NCBI GenBank assembly: GCA_016795205.1 | Contig: JAEUHZ010000064.1 | Coordinates: 1 to 64,000 of the forward strand | Reading direction: 5' to 3' | Length of the DNA: 64,000 nucleotides | DNA from: Planctomycetota bacterium | Lineage (GTDB): Bacteria; Planctomycetota; UBA1135; GCA-002686595 | In this document: one piece after another, positions 17,138 through 24,593 of the stretch | How the letters are laid out: the number at the start of each line of letters is the position of its first letter | How positions within the stretch are numbered: the first letter of the stretch is position 1 | Position numbers and translations under genes: made by a program | Notes under the pieces: model-generated | Database searches by the model: none | Seen by the model: only the letters and a program-made list of their open reading frames with translations | Told to the model about the DNA's origin: nothing

Positions 17138-18409
17138 ATGGTCGCTCCCCGCAGGTCGCGCCGCGTGCTGGCGCTGGCGGCCGGGCTCGTGCTCGCGGCG
17201 GTCGCGGCCGAGGCCGTCTGCCGGATCGACGCGCTGTTCCCCGGCAGCGCCTACGACCCGGAGCGGGCGCGGGCCTTCTTCGAGGCGCGCGCCGCGCCAC
17301 AGGCGGCCTTCGAGATGCGCGCCTACGGGCGCCCCGACCCGCTGCTGTCCGAGGCCGACGCGCTGCCGTACGTGCACCCCTTCGTGGGCTGGTCGAACGC
17401 CGCCACGGACGCGCTGGCGGTCGAGATGGTGGCCGCGACGTCCGAGCCCTCGGACGCGCACTTCGACCTGCTGCTCTTGGGTGGCTCCGTCGCCGGGAAC
17501 CTGACCAGCGGCGGTGCGCCGCGGCTGGTCGAGATCCTGGAAGCCGACCCGGCTCTGGCCGGCCGTCGCGTGCGGATCTGGAGCTTTGCGCGGCCTTCCT
17601 ACCGCGCGCCACAGCCGTTCCATTGGTGCGCCTGGCTGCTCGCGCTGGGCGCGCGCCCGCACGCCGTGCTGCTCGTCGACGGCTTCAACGAGGTCGCCAT
17701 GTCGCTCGAGAACGCGCGCCGTGGCCTGCACCCGGCCTACCCGGCCTTCCAGTACTGGTCCGGGTTGGCGCGCGGGGCGGAGCTGGATCCGGAATTCCTG
17801 GAGCGCGTCGCGGACGTCCGGCTGGCGCGGCGCGAGCAGGTCGCGATCGCGCGCCAGGCGGCCGACCTGGGGCTCCATCGCAGCGCTCTCTTCACGCGGC
17901 TCGCCGAGCGCCGCCTGCGCAGCGCGCACGCCGTGGTCCAGCGCGCCGCGCAGCGGCTGCGCGACTGGCAGGCCGAGCGCGTCCGCGACGATCGCGCCCT
18001 GAGCGGGCCGCGCTTCACCGGCGACGATCGTCAAGCCGTGGAGGCCGCGCTCGGGCTGTTCGAGTCGAGCTCGCGCGCGCTGCACGAGGTCTGCCGAGCG
18101 CGCGGCATCCCGTGCGTGCAGATCGTGCAGCCGACGCTGCTCGATCCGGGCGCCAAGCCCGCCACCGCGGACGAGGCTCGCCAGGCCGTGGCGATCCCCG
18201 AGTGGAGCGACGCCGTCGCGCTCGGCTACCCGCTCCTGCGCGCGCGGGCCGCGGCGCTGCGGGCCGCGGGGTACGAGGTCCACGACGCGACGCGCGCCTT
18301 CGCGGAGGTCGAGGAGCCGCTGTTCGTGGACGTCGTCCACTTCGACGAGCGCGGCAACGTGGCGCTCGTCGAGTGGATCGCGCCGCGGCTGCTCGCCGCC
18401 CTGCGCTGA
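17138..18409 (+). CDS. Membrane-anchored SGNH-hydrolase-like protein
   Basis: 423 residues with an N-terminal signal anchor (RRVLALAAGLVLAAVAAEAV). The domain has the SGNH layout: a Ser in LLLLGGSVAGNL (about residue 117), a block-III Asn in LVDGFNEVA, and a C-terminal Asp/His pair in DVVHFDERGN. Such proteins often act as esterases or O-acetyl transfer partners on surface polysaccharides. The first block is GGS rather than GDS, so activity is not certain. The helical region between blocks is unusually long. A TTG start at 17102 is possible; the ATG gives a clean signal anchor. It converges on an exoprotein gene. Confidence 0.7.
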   Translation: MVAPRRSRRVLALAAGLVLAAVAAEAVCRIDALFPGSAYDPERARAFFEARAAPQAAFEMRAYGRPDPLLSEADALPYVHPFVGWSNAATDALAVEMVAATSEPSDAHFDLLLLGGSVAGNLTSGGAPRLVEILEADPALAGRRVRIWSFARPSYRAPQPFHWCAWLLALGARPHAVLLVDGFNEVAMSLENARRGLHPAYPAFQYWSGLARGAELDPEFLERVADVRLARREQVAIARQAADLGLHRSALFTRLAERRLRSAHAVVQRAAQRLRDWQAERVRDDRALSGPRFTGDDRQAVEAALGLFESSSRALHEVCRARGIPCVQIVQPTLLDPGAKPATADEARQAVAIPEWSDAVALGYPLLRARAAALRAAGYEVHDATRAFAEVEEPLFVDVVHFDERGNVALVEWIAPRLLAALR

Positions 18410-18424
18410 AGCGCCGCCAGGGCG
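18397..18424. terminator. Hairpin overlapping convergent stops
   Basis: CGCCCT (18397-18402) pairs with AGGGCG (18419-18424), with an inner GCGC/GCGC stem around TGAA. It includes the stop codon of the SGNH-like gene and ends four bases from the stop of the exoprotein gene. There is no T tract. Confidence 0.45.
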
Positions 18425-18428
18425 ACCG

Positions 18429-19556
18429 TCAGGGAGCCCAGGCCAGCTCGAGGCCGTTCGACAGGTTGAACGTCGAAGGTGTGCAGAACGAGGCAGCGTT
18501 GCGGTACCAAACCTGGTACGTGCGCGTGCCCGGCGCGCCCACGAGCCCGCGGACGCTGACGCTCGGGTCGCCCGCGCCGGGGTAGGTGCTCGCGCCGCCC
18601 GCGTTGACCTTGGTCGCGAGGCGGATGATCGAGCCGCCCGCGCAACGCAGGCCGTCGCCGAACACGGAACCGAGCCCGCCGTTCTGCTGGGAGCCACCCT
18701 GGAAGTAGAGCGCGCTCGAGTTCGGCATCCCGGCGCCCGCGAGCAGCACGCTGTCCGCCGCGAGGCTCGCCGCGCCGGTCGCGCCCAGCGTCGCGCCAGT
18801 GCCCAGCGAGTTCAGGCAGCCTGCGCCCGAGCCCGGGGCGCTCGCGTTGCCGCACGGACAAGCGGTCGCGCTGCCGTCACCGAGGCAGAAGGACGTGCCC
18901 ACGGCGCCGGGCGTGTACACCAGCTGGAAGCCGTTCACCGTGCCCAGGTTGTTCGACGGCACGCCCGGGTCGTCGGTCACGACCGTCAGCGTCCCGGCCG
19001 GCCCGACCGTGACGTCGTGTCGGGCGTACGAGACGCCGAGCACGTGCGGCGATCCGCTCCAGTTGCCGGTCAGGACCTGCGGGCCGCCCGTGCCACCCAC
19101 GACGTCCACGCGCGTGCGGTACGTGCCCGGGAAGTCGGGCGCCAGGGCATAGGTGTAGACGGCGTAGTCACCGGGTTGCAGCCCGCTGAAGTTCCAGGTG
19201 ATCGCGCCGCCCGGCGCGCCCTGCCAGGCCCCGCCGACGTCGGCCGCGTCCTTCATGAGCAGGCCGTCGTCGCCCAGCCAAGCGGGGTTGTTCACGTAGA
19301 AATCGCCGAAGCCGCCGAGCGGCTGGACGACCGCGGTCGTGACCGCGCCGGTGATGTCGGTCAGCGTCACGGGGATCTGCGCCGTCGTGCCCAGACCGAA
19401 CCACTGCCCGGGTCGAGCCGCAGCCGCGCCGTACGAGGCGGAGGGCAGCGGCGCCGACTGCTGAGCACCGACGTCGAGGTTGAAGTCCTGAGCCGCGGCG
19501 TTGCCAGCGAGGAGTAGTGGGCCGAGGAGCGCGAGCAGACGGTGGTCGTGGGTCAT
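18429..19556 (-). CDS. Secreted protein with C-terminal CPCGN module (paralog of next gene)
   Basis: 375 residues with a signal peptide ending AGNAAAQ. Residues about 25-210 form a beta-rich domain (AAITWNFSGL-like turn, VYTYALAPDFPGTYRTRV). Residues about 225-375 are the shared module FCLGDG...CPCGN...GCLNSLG...LYFQGG...FGDGLRC...YQVWYRN...FNLSNGLELAWAP, with about six cysteines that could form disulfides after export. The same module ends the proteins at 19746 and 55380. It is typical of planctomycete exoproteins, and a role in surface attachment or secretion is inferred only. The protein is homologous along its whole length to its neighbour, a tandem duplication. Confidence 0.82.
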   Translation of the reverse strand: MTHDHRLLALLGPLLLAGNAAAQDFNLDVGAQQSAPLPSASYGAAAARPGQWFGLGTTAQIPVTLTDITGAVTTAVVQPLGGFGDFYVNNPAWLGDDGLLMKDAADVGGAWQGAPGGAITWNFSGLQPGDYAVYTYALAPDFPGTYRTRVDVVGGTGGPQVLTGNWSGSPHVLGVSYARHDVTVGPAGTLTVVTDDPGVPSNNLGTVNGFQLVYTPGAVGTSFCLGDGSATACPCGNASAPGSGAGCLNSLGTGATLGATGAASLAADSVLLAGAGMPNSSALYFQGGSQQNGGLGSVFGDGLRCAGGSIIRLATKVNAGGASTYPGAGDPSVSVRGLVGAPGTRTYQVWYRNAASFCTPSTFNLSNGLELAWAP

Positions 19557-19684
19557 GGTGCTTCGGTGCGCGTTGCCGCCGGTCCGGGCCGTGCCGCCGC
19601 GCGACGGCGCTGCGGTCGGTGCACAGCCCGCGCTTCAAGTCTAGGCGCCGTCGGCGCGAGCCGTCGAGGGGCCCCTCCGATGCA

Positions 19685-19725
19685 GCACGCTCGAGCACGG
19701 GGTGCAGCCCCGCGCTCGAGCGTGC
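19685..19725 (-). terminator. Strong hairpin downstream of the exoprotein gene
   Basis: GCACGCTCGAGC (19685-19696) pairs perfectly with GCTCGAGCGTGC (19714-19725); after one mismatch CGGGG pairs with CCCCG around the loop TGCAG. This is a 17-pair stem beginning 20 bases after the stop of the 19746 gene. No T tract follows on the minus strand. A comparable hairpin lies 21 bases after the 55380 gene. Confidence 0.6.
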
Positions 19726-19745
19726 CCGGCCTGCGACGGACTCCC

Positions 19746-20885
19746 TCAGGGCGCCCAGGTCGCCTGCACCGCGTTCGTCAGGTTGAAGCCCGACGGCGTG
19801 CAGAAGTCCGCGGAGTTGCGATACCAGACCTGGTACTCGCGAGTGCCGGCCGCGAAGACGCCGCCGCGCACCGAGACCGACTGGTCGCCCGCGGTCGGAT
19901 AGGCCGAGGCACCGCCCGCGTTGGTCTTCGTGCCCAGGCGCGTGATCGTGCCCGCGGCGCAGCGCAGGCCATCGCCGAACACCGCACCCATCCCGCCAGA
20001 CTGCTGGGCGGTGCCCTGGAAGTAGAGCGCGCTGGAGTTCGGCATGCGCGTGCCGACCAGCGTGAACGTGTCGTTCGAGAGCAGCGCGTTGCCTTGCCCC
20101 ACGAGCTTGCCGCCGAGGCCCAACGAGTTCAGGCAGCCTTCGTTCGCGCCGAACCCGCTCGTGTTGCCGCACGGGCAGGGCGTGGCCGTGCCGTCGCCGA
20201 AGCAGTAGGCCACCGCCGGCGTGCCTGGACCGCCGCCGCCGCCGGTGACGGTCTTGATCTGGAAGCCGTTGGCCGTGGCCAGGTTGCCAGCGGGCGTGCC
20301 GGGGTCGGAGGTGATCACCGTCAGCGTCTGGCCGGCGGTCAGCGTGACCGTGTGGCGCGCGTGCGTGACGTTCAGCGCGTACGGCTGGCCGTTCCAGGCG
20401 CCGCCCACGATCTGCGGGCCCTCGTTGGCGTTCGTCACCTGGACGCGGGTGCGGTAGGTCTGGGGCAGGTCGGGCGCGATCGCGTAGGAGTACACCTCGT
20501 ACGTCCCGGCCACGAGGCCGCTGAACGTCCAGGTGATCGTGCCCGCGCCCACGCCCTGGCCGATGCCGCCGACGTCGGCCGCCCACTCCAAGAGCTTCTC
20601 GTCGTCGCCGTTCCAGTTCGCGTTGGCGATGCCGAAGTTGCCGAAGCCGCCGCTGAGCGCCACGGCCACGTTCGTGATCACGCCGTTCACGTCCACGAGG
20701 TTGGCCGTGGCTGCGTCGTTGGCGCTGACGAGGTTCCAGAAGCCCGGTTGGTTGGCGCCGGCGCCGAAGGTGCTCGAGGGGCGCTGGCTGACCTGCGTCG
20801 TGCCGAGGTTGATGTTCAGGTTCTGCGCCGCGGCGGTCCCCGAGAGGAGTGCCAGCGCGGCGATGAGGCGTGCGGAGATGACCAT
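19746..20885 (-). CDS. Secreted protein with C-terminal CPCGN module
   Basis: 379 residues, signal peptide ending SGTAAAQ. The N-terminal beta-rich domain (about 20-215) has TITWTFSGLVAGTYEVYSYA and DLPQTYRTRVQV, closely matching the protein encoded just downstream. A poly-Gly linker near residue 220 leads into the module YCFGDG...PCPCGN...GCLNSLG...LYFQGTAQ...FGDGLRC...YQVWYRN...FNLTNAV. The two genes are tandem paralogs on the same strand, 189 bases apart, separated by a strong hairpin, so they may be transcribed separately. Function unknown; extracellular location inferred from the signal peptide and cysteine pairs. Confidence 0.82.
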   Translation of the reverse strand: MVISARLIAALALLSGTAAAQNLNINLGTTQVSQRPSSTFGAGANQPGFWNLVSANDAATANLVDVNGVITNVAVALSGGFGNFGIANANWNGDDEKLLEWAADVGGIGQGVGAGTITWTFSGLVAGTYEVYSYAIAPDLPQTYRTRVQVTNANEGPQIVGGAWNGQPYALNVTHARHTVTLTAGQTLTVITSDPGTPAGNLATANGFQIKTVTGGGGGPGTPAVAYCFGDGTATPCPCGNTSGFGANEGCLNSLGLGGKLVGQGNALLSNDTFTLVGTRMPNSSALYFQGTAQQSGGMGAVFGDGLRCAAGTITRLGTKTNAGGASAYPTAGDQSVSVRGGVFAAGTREYQVWYRNSADFCTPSGFNLTNAVQATWAP

Positions 20886-20998
20886 GGTGCGGTGCGAGAT
20901 GGAGGTGAGGAGGAGGGTCTCCACGAAACCTACACCGCGCCCGTGGGGCCGGTCGCCGCGCTCCGCCCGCCGGCGCCCGAGCGGGAAAACCCTTCCGA

Positions 20999-22336
20999 TC
21001 AGGCCGACGACTCGGTGATCTCGATCATCCGTTCGAGCGCGCGTCGCGCGTCGGCGATCAGCGTGGCGCGCTCCGCGTCGTCGAGGCGCTCGCGTCGCCC
21101 GCTGACCTCGTCGACGACGTCGCCGGCCAGCACCCGGTTCAGGTCGGGTGCCGCTCCACGCCGCAGCAAGTCGAGCATGCCCGCCAGGTGCGGGGGGTCG
21201 TTGCGGCTCATCGTGGCGCAGCCGCAGCCTGCGGCCGGGAAGCCCGGCTCGGGGATCTCCGTCAGGTGCACGACCTGGACTCCGCGGCGGAGGGCCTGCT
21301 GGCGCGCGTTGCGCACGAAGTGCCCCTCGGTGCCGATCGCCAGGCGTGCTCCCGGCGGGGCCGCGGCGATGGCCCGCCACAGGAAGTCCGTCGAGCCCGC
21401 GCCGTCGGCGGCCTGCACGACCTCGAGCGGCGACTCCGGGTGCACGAGCACCTGCCAGCCACGCGCGCGCCACCAGGCCACGTGCTCCTTGCGAAAGACG
21501 GTGTGCACGCCACAGGAGCTGCCCCACAGGATCATCTCGGCGCGATCGAGCGCAGCCAGGCCGCCCGGCACGCAGCCGTCGGAGAGCTTGAGGCCCGCCG
21601 CCCAGGCGCGCGGCTCGGCGAGTTGCACGACGCGCTCCAGCGGGATGCCGAGCTTCCAGGCCGTGTTCCGGCCCAGGTGGTGGTCGGGGACGAACAGCAC
21701 CTGCTTGCCCTCGGCGCGCACGCGCGCCACGACCTTGTGCGCGTTCGAGCTCGTGCACACCGCGCCGCCCGTACGGCCGGCCAGCGCCTTGAGCGCGCCG
21801 CCCGTGTTCATGTAGGCCACGACCGCCAGTCGGTCCCCGTAGCGCGCCACGAGCTGCTCCGCGGCCGGGGCGACCATCCACTCCTTGGCCAGCATCTCCA
21901 TCGTGCAGCCGGCCTTGGGATTCGTGATCCACACCGACTGGTGCTCGCCGGAGAGGATCGCGATCGTCTCGGCCATGAAGTGCACGGCCGACTCGACGAT
22001 CACGCGCTTCTCGGGATTGCGCGCCGCTTGCAGTGCCAGCACGTAGCTGTCGGCGATCGTGCCGCCGTAGCGCTCGACGAGCTTGACGATCTCGCCGCCC
22101 ATGTAGAAGTGCGCCAGGAGCAGCAGCGAGTCGCCGAAGTGCTCGCGCGCCGGGAGGGCGTAGCGATCGAGCCAGGGGAGCACGCTCCCCGGCGTGCGGT
22201 CGGGGAGCGCCAGGTACTCCTCGGCGTAGGGCCTGAACTCCTCCTGGTACCAGTCGAGCGGCAGGTCGGTCTGGCAGATCGGGAGCTCCGGCTCGAGGAC
22301 GATGCCGGAGGAGCGCGGGGCGGAGGTGTGCAGCAC
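20999..22336 (-). CDS. nadA: Quinolinate synthase (NadA), long form
   Basis: 445 residues. It condenses iminoaspartate with dihydroxyacetone phosphate to quinolinate, in the de novo NAD pathway. Three cysteines sit where the [4Fe-4S] ligands are expected: GGAVCTSSNAHK (about residue 194), LWGSSCGVHTVF, and GCGCATMSRNDP. Other family segments are AYMNTGGALKAL and FVPDHHLGRNTA. It starts with GTG at 22336, 28 codons inside the longest frame, because a -10 box TATCGT ends six bases upstream and the longer form would run through the divergent promoter. No nadB or nadC is in the window. The neighbour is a divergent beta-helix lipoprotein. Confidence 0.93.
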   Translation of the reverse strand: MLHTSAPRSSGIVLEPELPICQTDLPLDWYQEEFRPYAEEYLALPDRTPGSVLPWLDRYALPAREHFGDSLLLLAHFYMGGEIVKLVERYGGTIADSYVLALQAARNPEKRVIVESAVHFMAETIAILSGEHQSVWITNPKAGCTMEMLAKEWMVAPAAEQLVARYGDRLAVVAYMNTGGALKALAGRTGGAVCTSSNAHKVVARVRAEGKQVLFVPDHHLGRNTAWKLGIPLERVVQLAEPRAWAAGLKLSDGCVPGGLAALDRAEMILWGSSCGVHTVFRKEHVAWWRARGWQVLVHPESPLEVVQAADGAGSTDFLWRAIAAAPPGARLAIGTEGHFVRNARQQALRRGVQVVHLTEIPEPGFPAAGCGCATMSRNDPPHLAGMLDLLRRGAAPDLNRVLAGDVVDEVSGRRERLDDAERATLIADARRALERMIEITESSA

Positions 22337-22342
22337 GGAACC

Positions 22343-22348
22343 ACGATA
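22343..22348 (-). promoter_or_regulatory. -10 box TATCGT with leaderless spacing for nadA
   Basis: Minus-strand TATCGT lies six bases before the GTG of nadA. It shares an 82-base divergent gap with the -10 box of the plus-strand lipoprotein gene. Confidence 0.45.
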
Positions 22349-22405
22349 GCCCGTCGCGCGCAGGCCCGGGAGCGGATCCTCGTGCGCCCGGGCCGGGGCG
22401 CGGAG

Positions 22406-22411
22406 TAGCCT
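22406..22411 (+). promoter_or_regulatory. -10 box TAGCCT with leaderless spacing
   Basis: TAGCCT lies seven bases before the ATG at 22419. No clear -35 box is visible. Confidence 0.45.
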
Positions 22412-22418
22412 GCGCGCC

Positions 22419-24575
22419 ATGCGGCCCGTCGCCCTCCTGCTCCTTCTGGTCCTGGCCTCGTGCTCGCAGCGCGCAGGCTCGAGCGCCCACCAGCGCGACG
22501 CCGAGGCCGCGGTCGAGCTGGCCCCGGGGCAGGCGCTGATCGTGCGCGGCGACTACAGCGCGATCCCTGGGCACGTGATCCACGTGCGTCCCGGGAACTG
22601 GACGCACGCGCCGCTGGGCGCGGACGGCACGCAGGGCGTGCTCGTCGTGCGCGAGGCCCGCGGCGTCACGATCGATCTCGGCGGCCAGGAGCTGCGCGGT
22701 GCTCCGCCCGGCACGCACCTCGATCGCCTCACGGGCTTCGGGATCGTCCTGGAGGACTGCCACGACGTCGTGGTGCGCGGGGGCCGCGTGGGCGGCTACA
22801 AGGTCGGGCTACTGGCCGTGCGTTGCGTGGGGCTGGTGCTCGAGGACCTGGAGTTCGAGGGTTGGTACGGGCAGCGCCTGCGCTCGACCACGGCCGCGGA
22901 GGACCAGGGCGACTGGTTGTGGCCGCACGCCAACGACGAGCGCGAGTGGCTCACGAACTACGGCGGCGCGATCGCGCTGGAGGATTGTCGGGATGCGACG
23001 ATCCGTCGTGCGCGTGGTCGCCAGGGACAGAACGGCATCCTGCTCACGCGCTGCCAGGGGACGCGCGTCTACGACTGCGATTTCTCGTTCCTCTCCGGCT
23101 GGGGACTGGCGCTCTATCGGACGAACGGCGCGCTCGTCGCGCGCAACCGCTTCGACTACTGCGTGCGCGGCTACAGCCACGGCGTCTACTGGCGTGGCCA
23201 GGACTCGAGCGGGATCCTGCTGTTCGAGCGCTGCTCGGACAACGTGTTCGCCGAGAACAGCGCCACGCACGGCGGCGACGGCGTGTTCCTGTTCGCCGGG
23301 CGCGATGCGGTCGAGGGGCGCGCCTTCGAGCGCGGCGAGACCGCGGTCGGCGGCTCGGACCGCAACATCTGGTGGGGGAACGACTTCTCCTTCGCCGTCG
23401 CGAACGCGATCGAGGCCACGTTCTCGAGCGACAACTGGGCCATCGGCAATCACCTCGACGGCAGTCACCAGCACGGTGTCTGGGGCGGATACTCGCGTCG
23501 CATGGTGGTGCTCGGGAACTCGATCCGGCACACGAAGGGCGGCGGCGTGTCGATCGAGCACGGCCAGGAGTGCGCCATCGTTGAGAACGCGATCGAGGGC
23601 AACGACATGGGCATCGAGCTGTGGTGGGACGAGGATCCGTCGCTGGTCGGCGGTCCCTTCGGCGCGCGCCACGACACGAGCTCGCGCGACCACCTCGTGC
23701 TCGGGAACCGCTTGGCGGAGAACGCTCAGGACCTCGTGCTGAAGCTCACGACCGGCGTCGCGTTCGCCCAGAACGAAGTCGGTCGCGGCTCACGCACGCT
23801 GAAGGTCGAGCGCTCTGCGGTGCTCGTCGAGCCACCCGCGAAGCCGGTCGACGTCGCGGCCTTCTTCCAGCGGCAGGGCGACCTGCCCAGCGGTCTCGTC
23901 CAGGACTCGACGCTGCGCGCGTTCGAGGGCGCGGAGCCCGAGTGGCTGCAGCGCGCGCGCCAGTGGACGCCGCCCGAGTTGCCCGGCACGCGCCGACCCT
24001 TCGCGCGCGAGCGCGGCGCGCCCGCCGGCCTGGACACGATCGTCATGGGCGAGTGGGGGCCGTGGGACTTCGAGAGCGGCGCGCCGCGGCCCGTGCCGCG
24101 CACGCCGGGCGGGATGCTGGCGGGCGTGACCTGGGACGCGCTCTGGTTCCGCTGGGCACCCGAGCGGCCGGACGAGCCCGGCTCGGGCAGCGACCCGCGC
24201 CTGGACGTGGCGCGCTGGCGCGCGCTGGCCGGGAACCCCCTCGTGCGGCGCGCGGTGGGGGCCTGGACGAACCCCTGGGCTGGAGACGACGCGCTGCGCC
24301 GCGAGGTGGGCAACGCCCACTTCGGGCTCGTGGCCCGCGCGCGCTTCGAGGTCGCGGAGGCGGGCCTGCACCGCCTGTCGGTCGTCTCGGACGACGGCGT
24401 GCGCGTGCTCGTCGGCGGGCGGGTCGCGCTGGAGAACTGGACCTGGCACGCTCCGACCCGCGACGAGGCCACGCTCGACCTCGCGGCCGGCGGGCACGAG
24501 ATCGTGCTCGAGTACTTCCAGATCGACGGCGCCGCGGCGCTGACGGTCGAGCTCGAGCGCCTCGCGCCCCGCTGA
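22419..24575 (+). CDS. Lipoprotein with parallel beta-helix and PA14-like domain
   Basis: 718 residues with a lipoprotein signal ending LASC. Residues about 70-490 are right-handed beta-helix repeats (PbH1 type), seen as a series of GV.L..C...v.g..f turns such as GILLTRCQGTRVYDCDFSF and GVSIEHGQECAIVENAIEGN. Residues about 560-718 resemble a PA14-type beta-sandwich (LHRLSVVSDDGVRVLVGGRV, then NWTWHAP). The beta-helix fold binds or cleaves polysaccharides and PA14 binds carbohydrates, so a surface glycan role is inferred. Catalytic residues cannot be picked out. It diverges from nadA and converges on pruA. Confidence 0.82.
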   Translation: MRPVALLLLLVLASCSQRAGSSAHQRDAEAAVELAPGQALIVRGDYSAIPGHVIHVRPGNWTHAPLGADGTQGVLVVREARGVTIDLGGQELRGAPPGTHLDRLTGFGIVLEDCHDVVVRGGRVGGYKVGLLAVRCVGLVLEDLEFEGWYGQRLRSTTAAEDQGDWLWPHANDEREWLTNYGGAIALEDCRDATIRRARGRQGQNGILLTRCQGTRVYDCDFSFLSGWGLALYRTNGALVARNRFDYCVRGYSHGVYWRGQDSSGILLFERCSDNVFAENSATHGGDGVFLFAGRDAVEGRAFERGETAVGGSDRNIWWGNDFSFAVANAIEATFSSDNWAIGNHLDGSHQHGVWGGYSRRMVVLGNSIRHTKGGGVSIEHGQECAIVENAIEGNDMGIELWWDEDPSLVGGPFGARHDTSSRDHLVLGNRLAENAQDLVLKLTTGVAFAQNEVGRGSRTLKVERSAVLVEPPAKPVDVAAFFQRQGDLPSGLVQDSTLRAFEGAEPEWLQRARQWTPPELPGTRRPFARERGAPAGLDTIVMGEWGPWDFESGAPRPVPRTPGGMLAGVTWDALWFRWAPERPDEPGSGSDPRLDVARWRALAGNPLVRRAVGAWTNPWAGDDALRREVGNAHFGLVARARFEVAEAGLHRLSVVSDDGVRVLVGGRVALENWTWHAPTRDEATLDLAAGGHEIVLEYFQIDGAAALTVELERLAPR

Positions 24576-24593
24576 GCGCGCGCGCGCGGCCGG

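Noticed and set aside
20886-22763. In-frame upstream extension of the 19746 exoprotein gene through the nadA region.
   Set aside because: The signal peptide at 20885 marks the true start; the extension is antisense or out-of-frame sequence of nadA and the lipoprotein gene.
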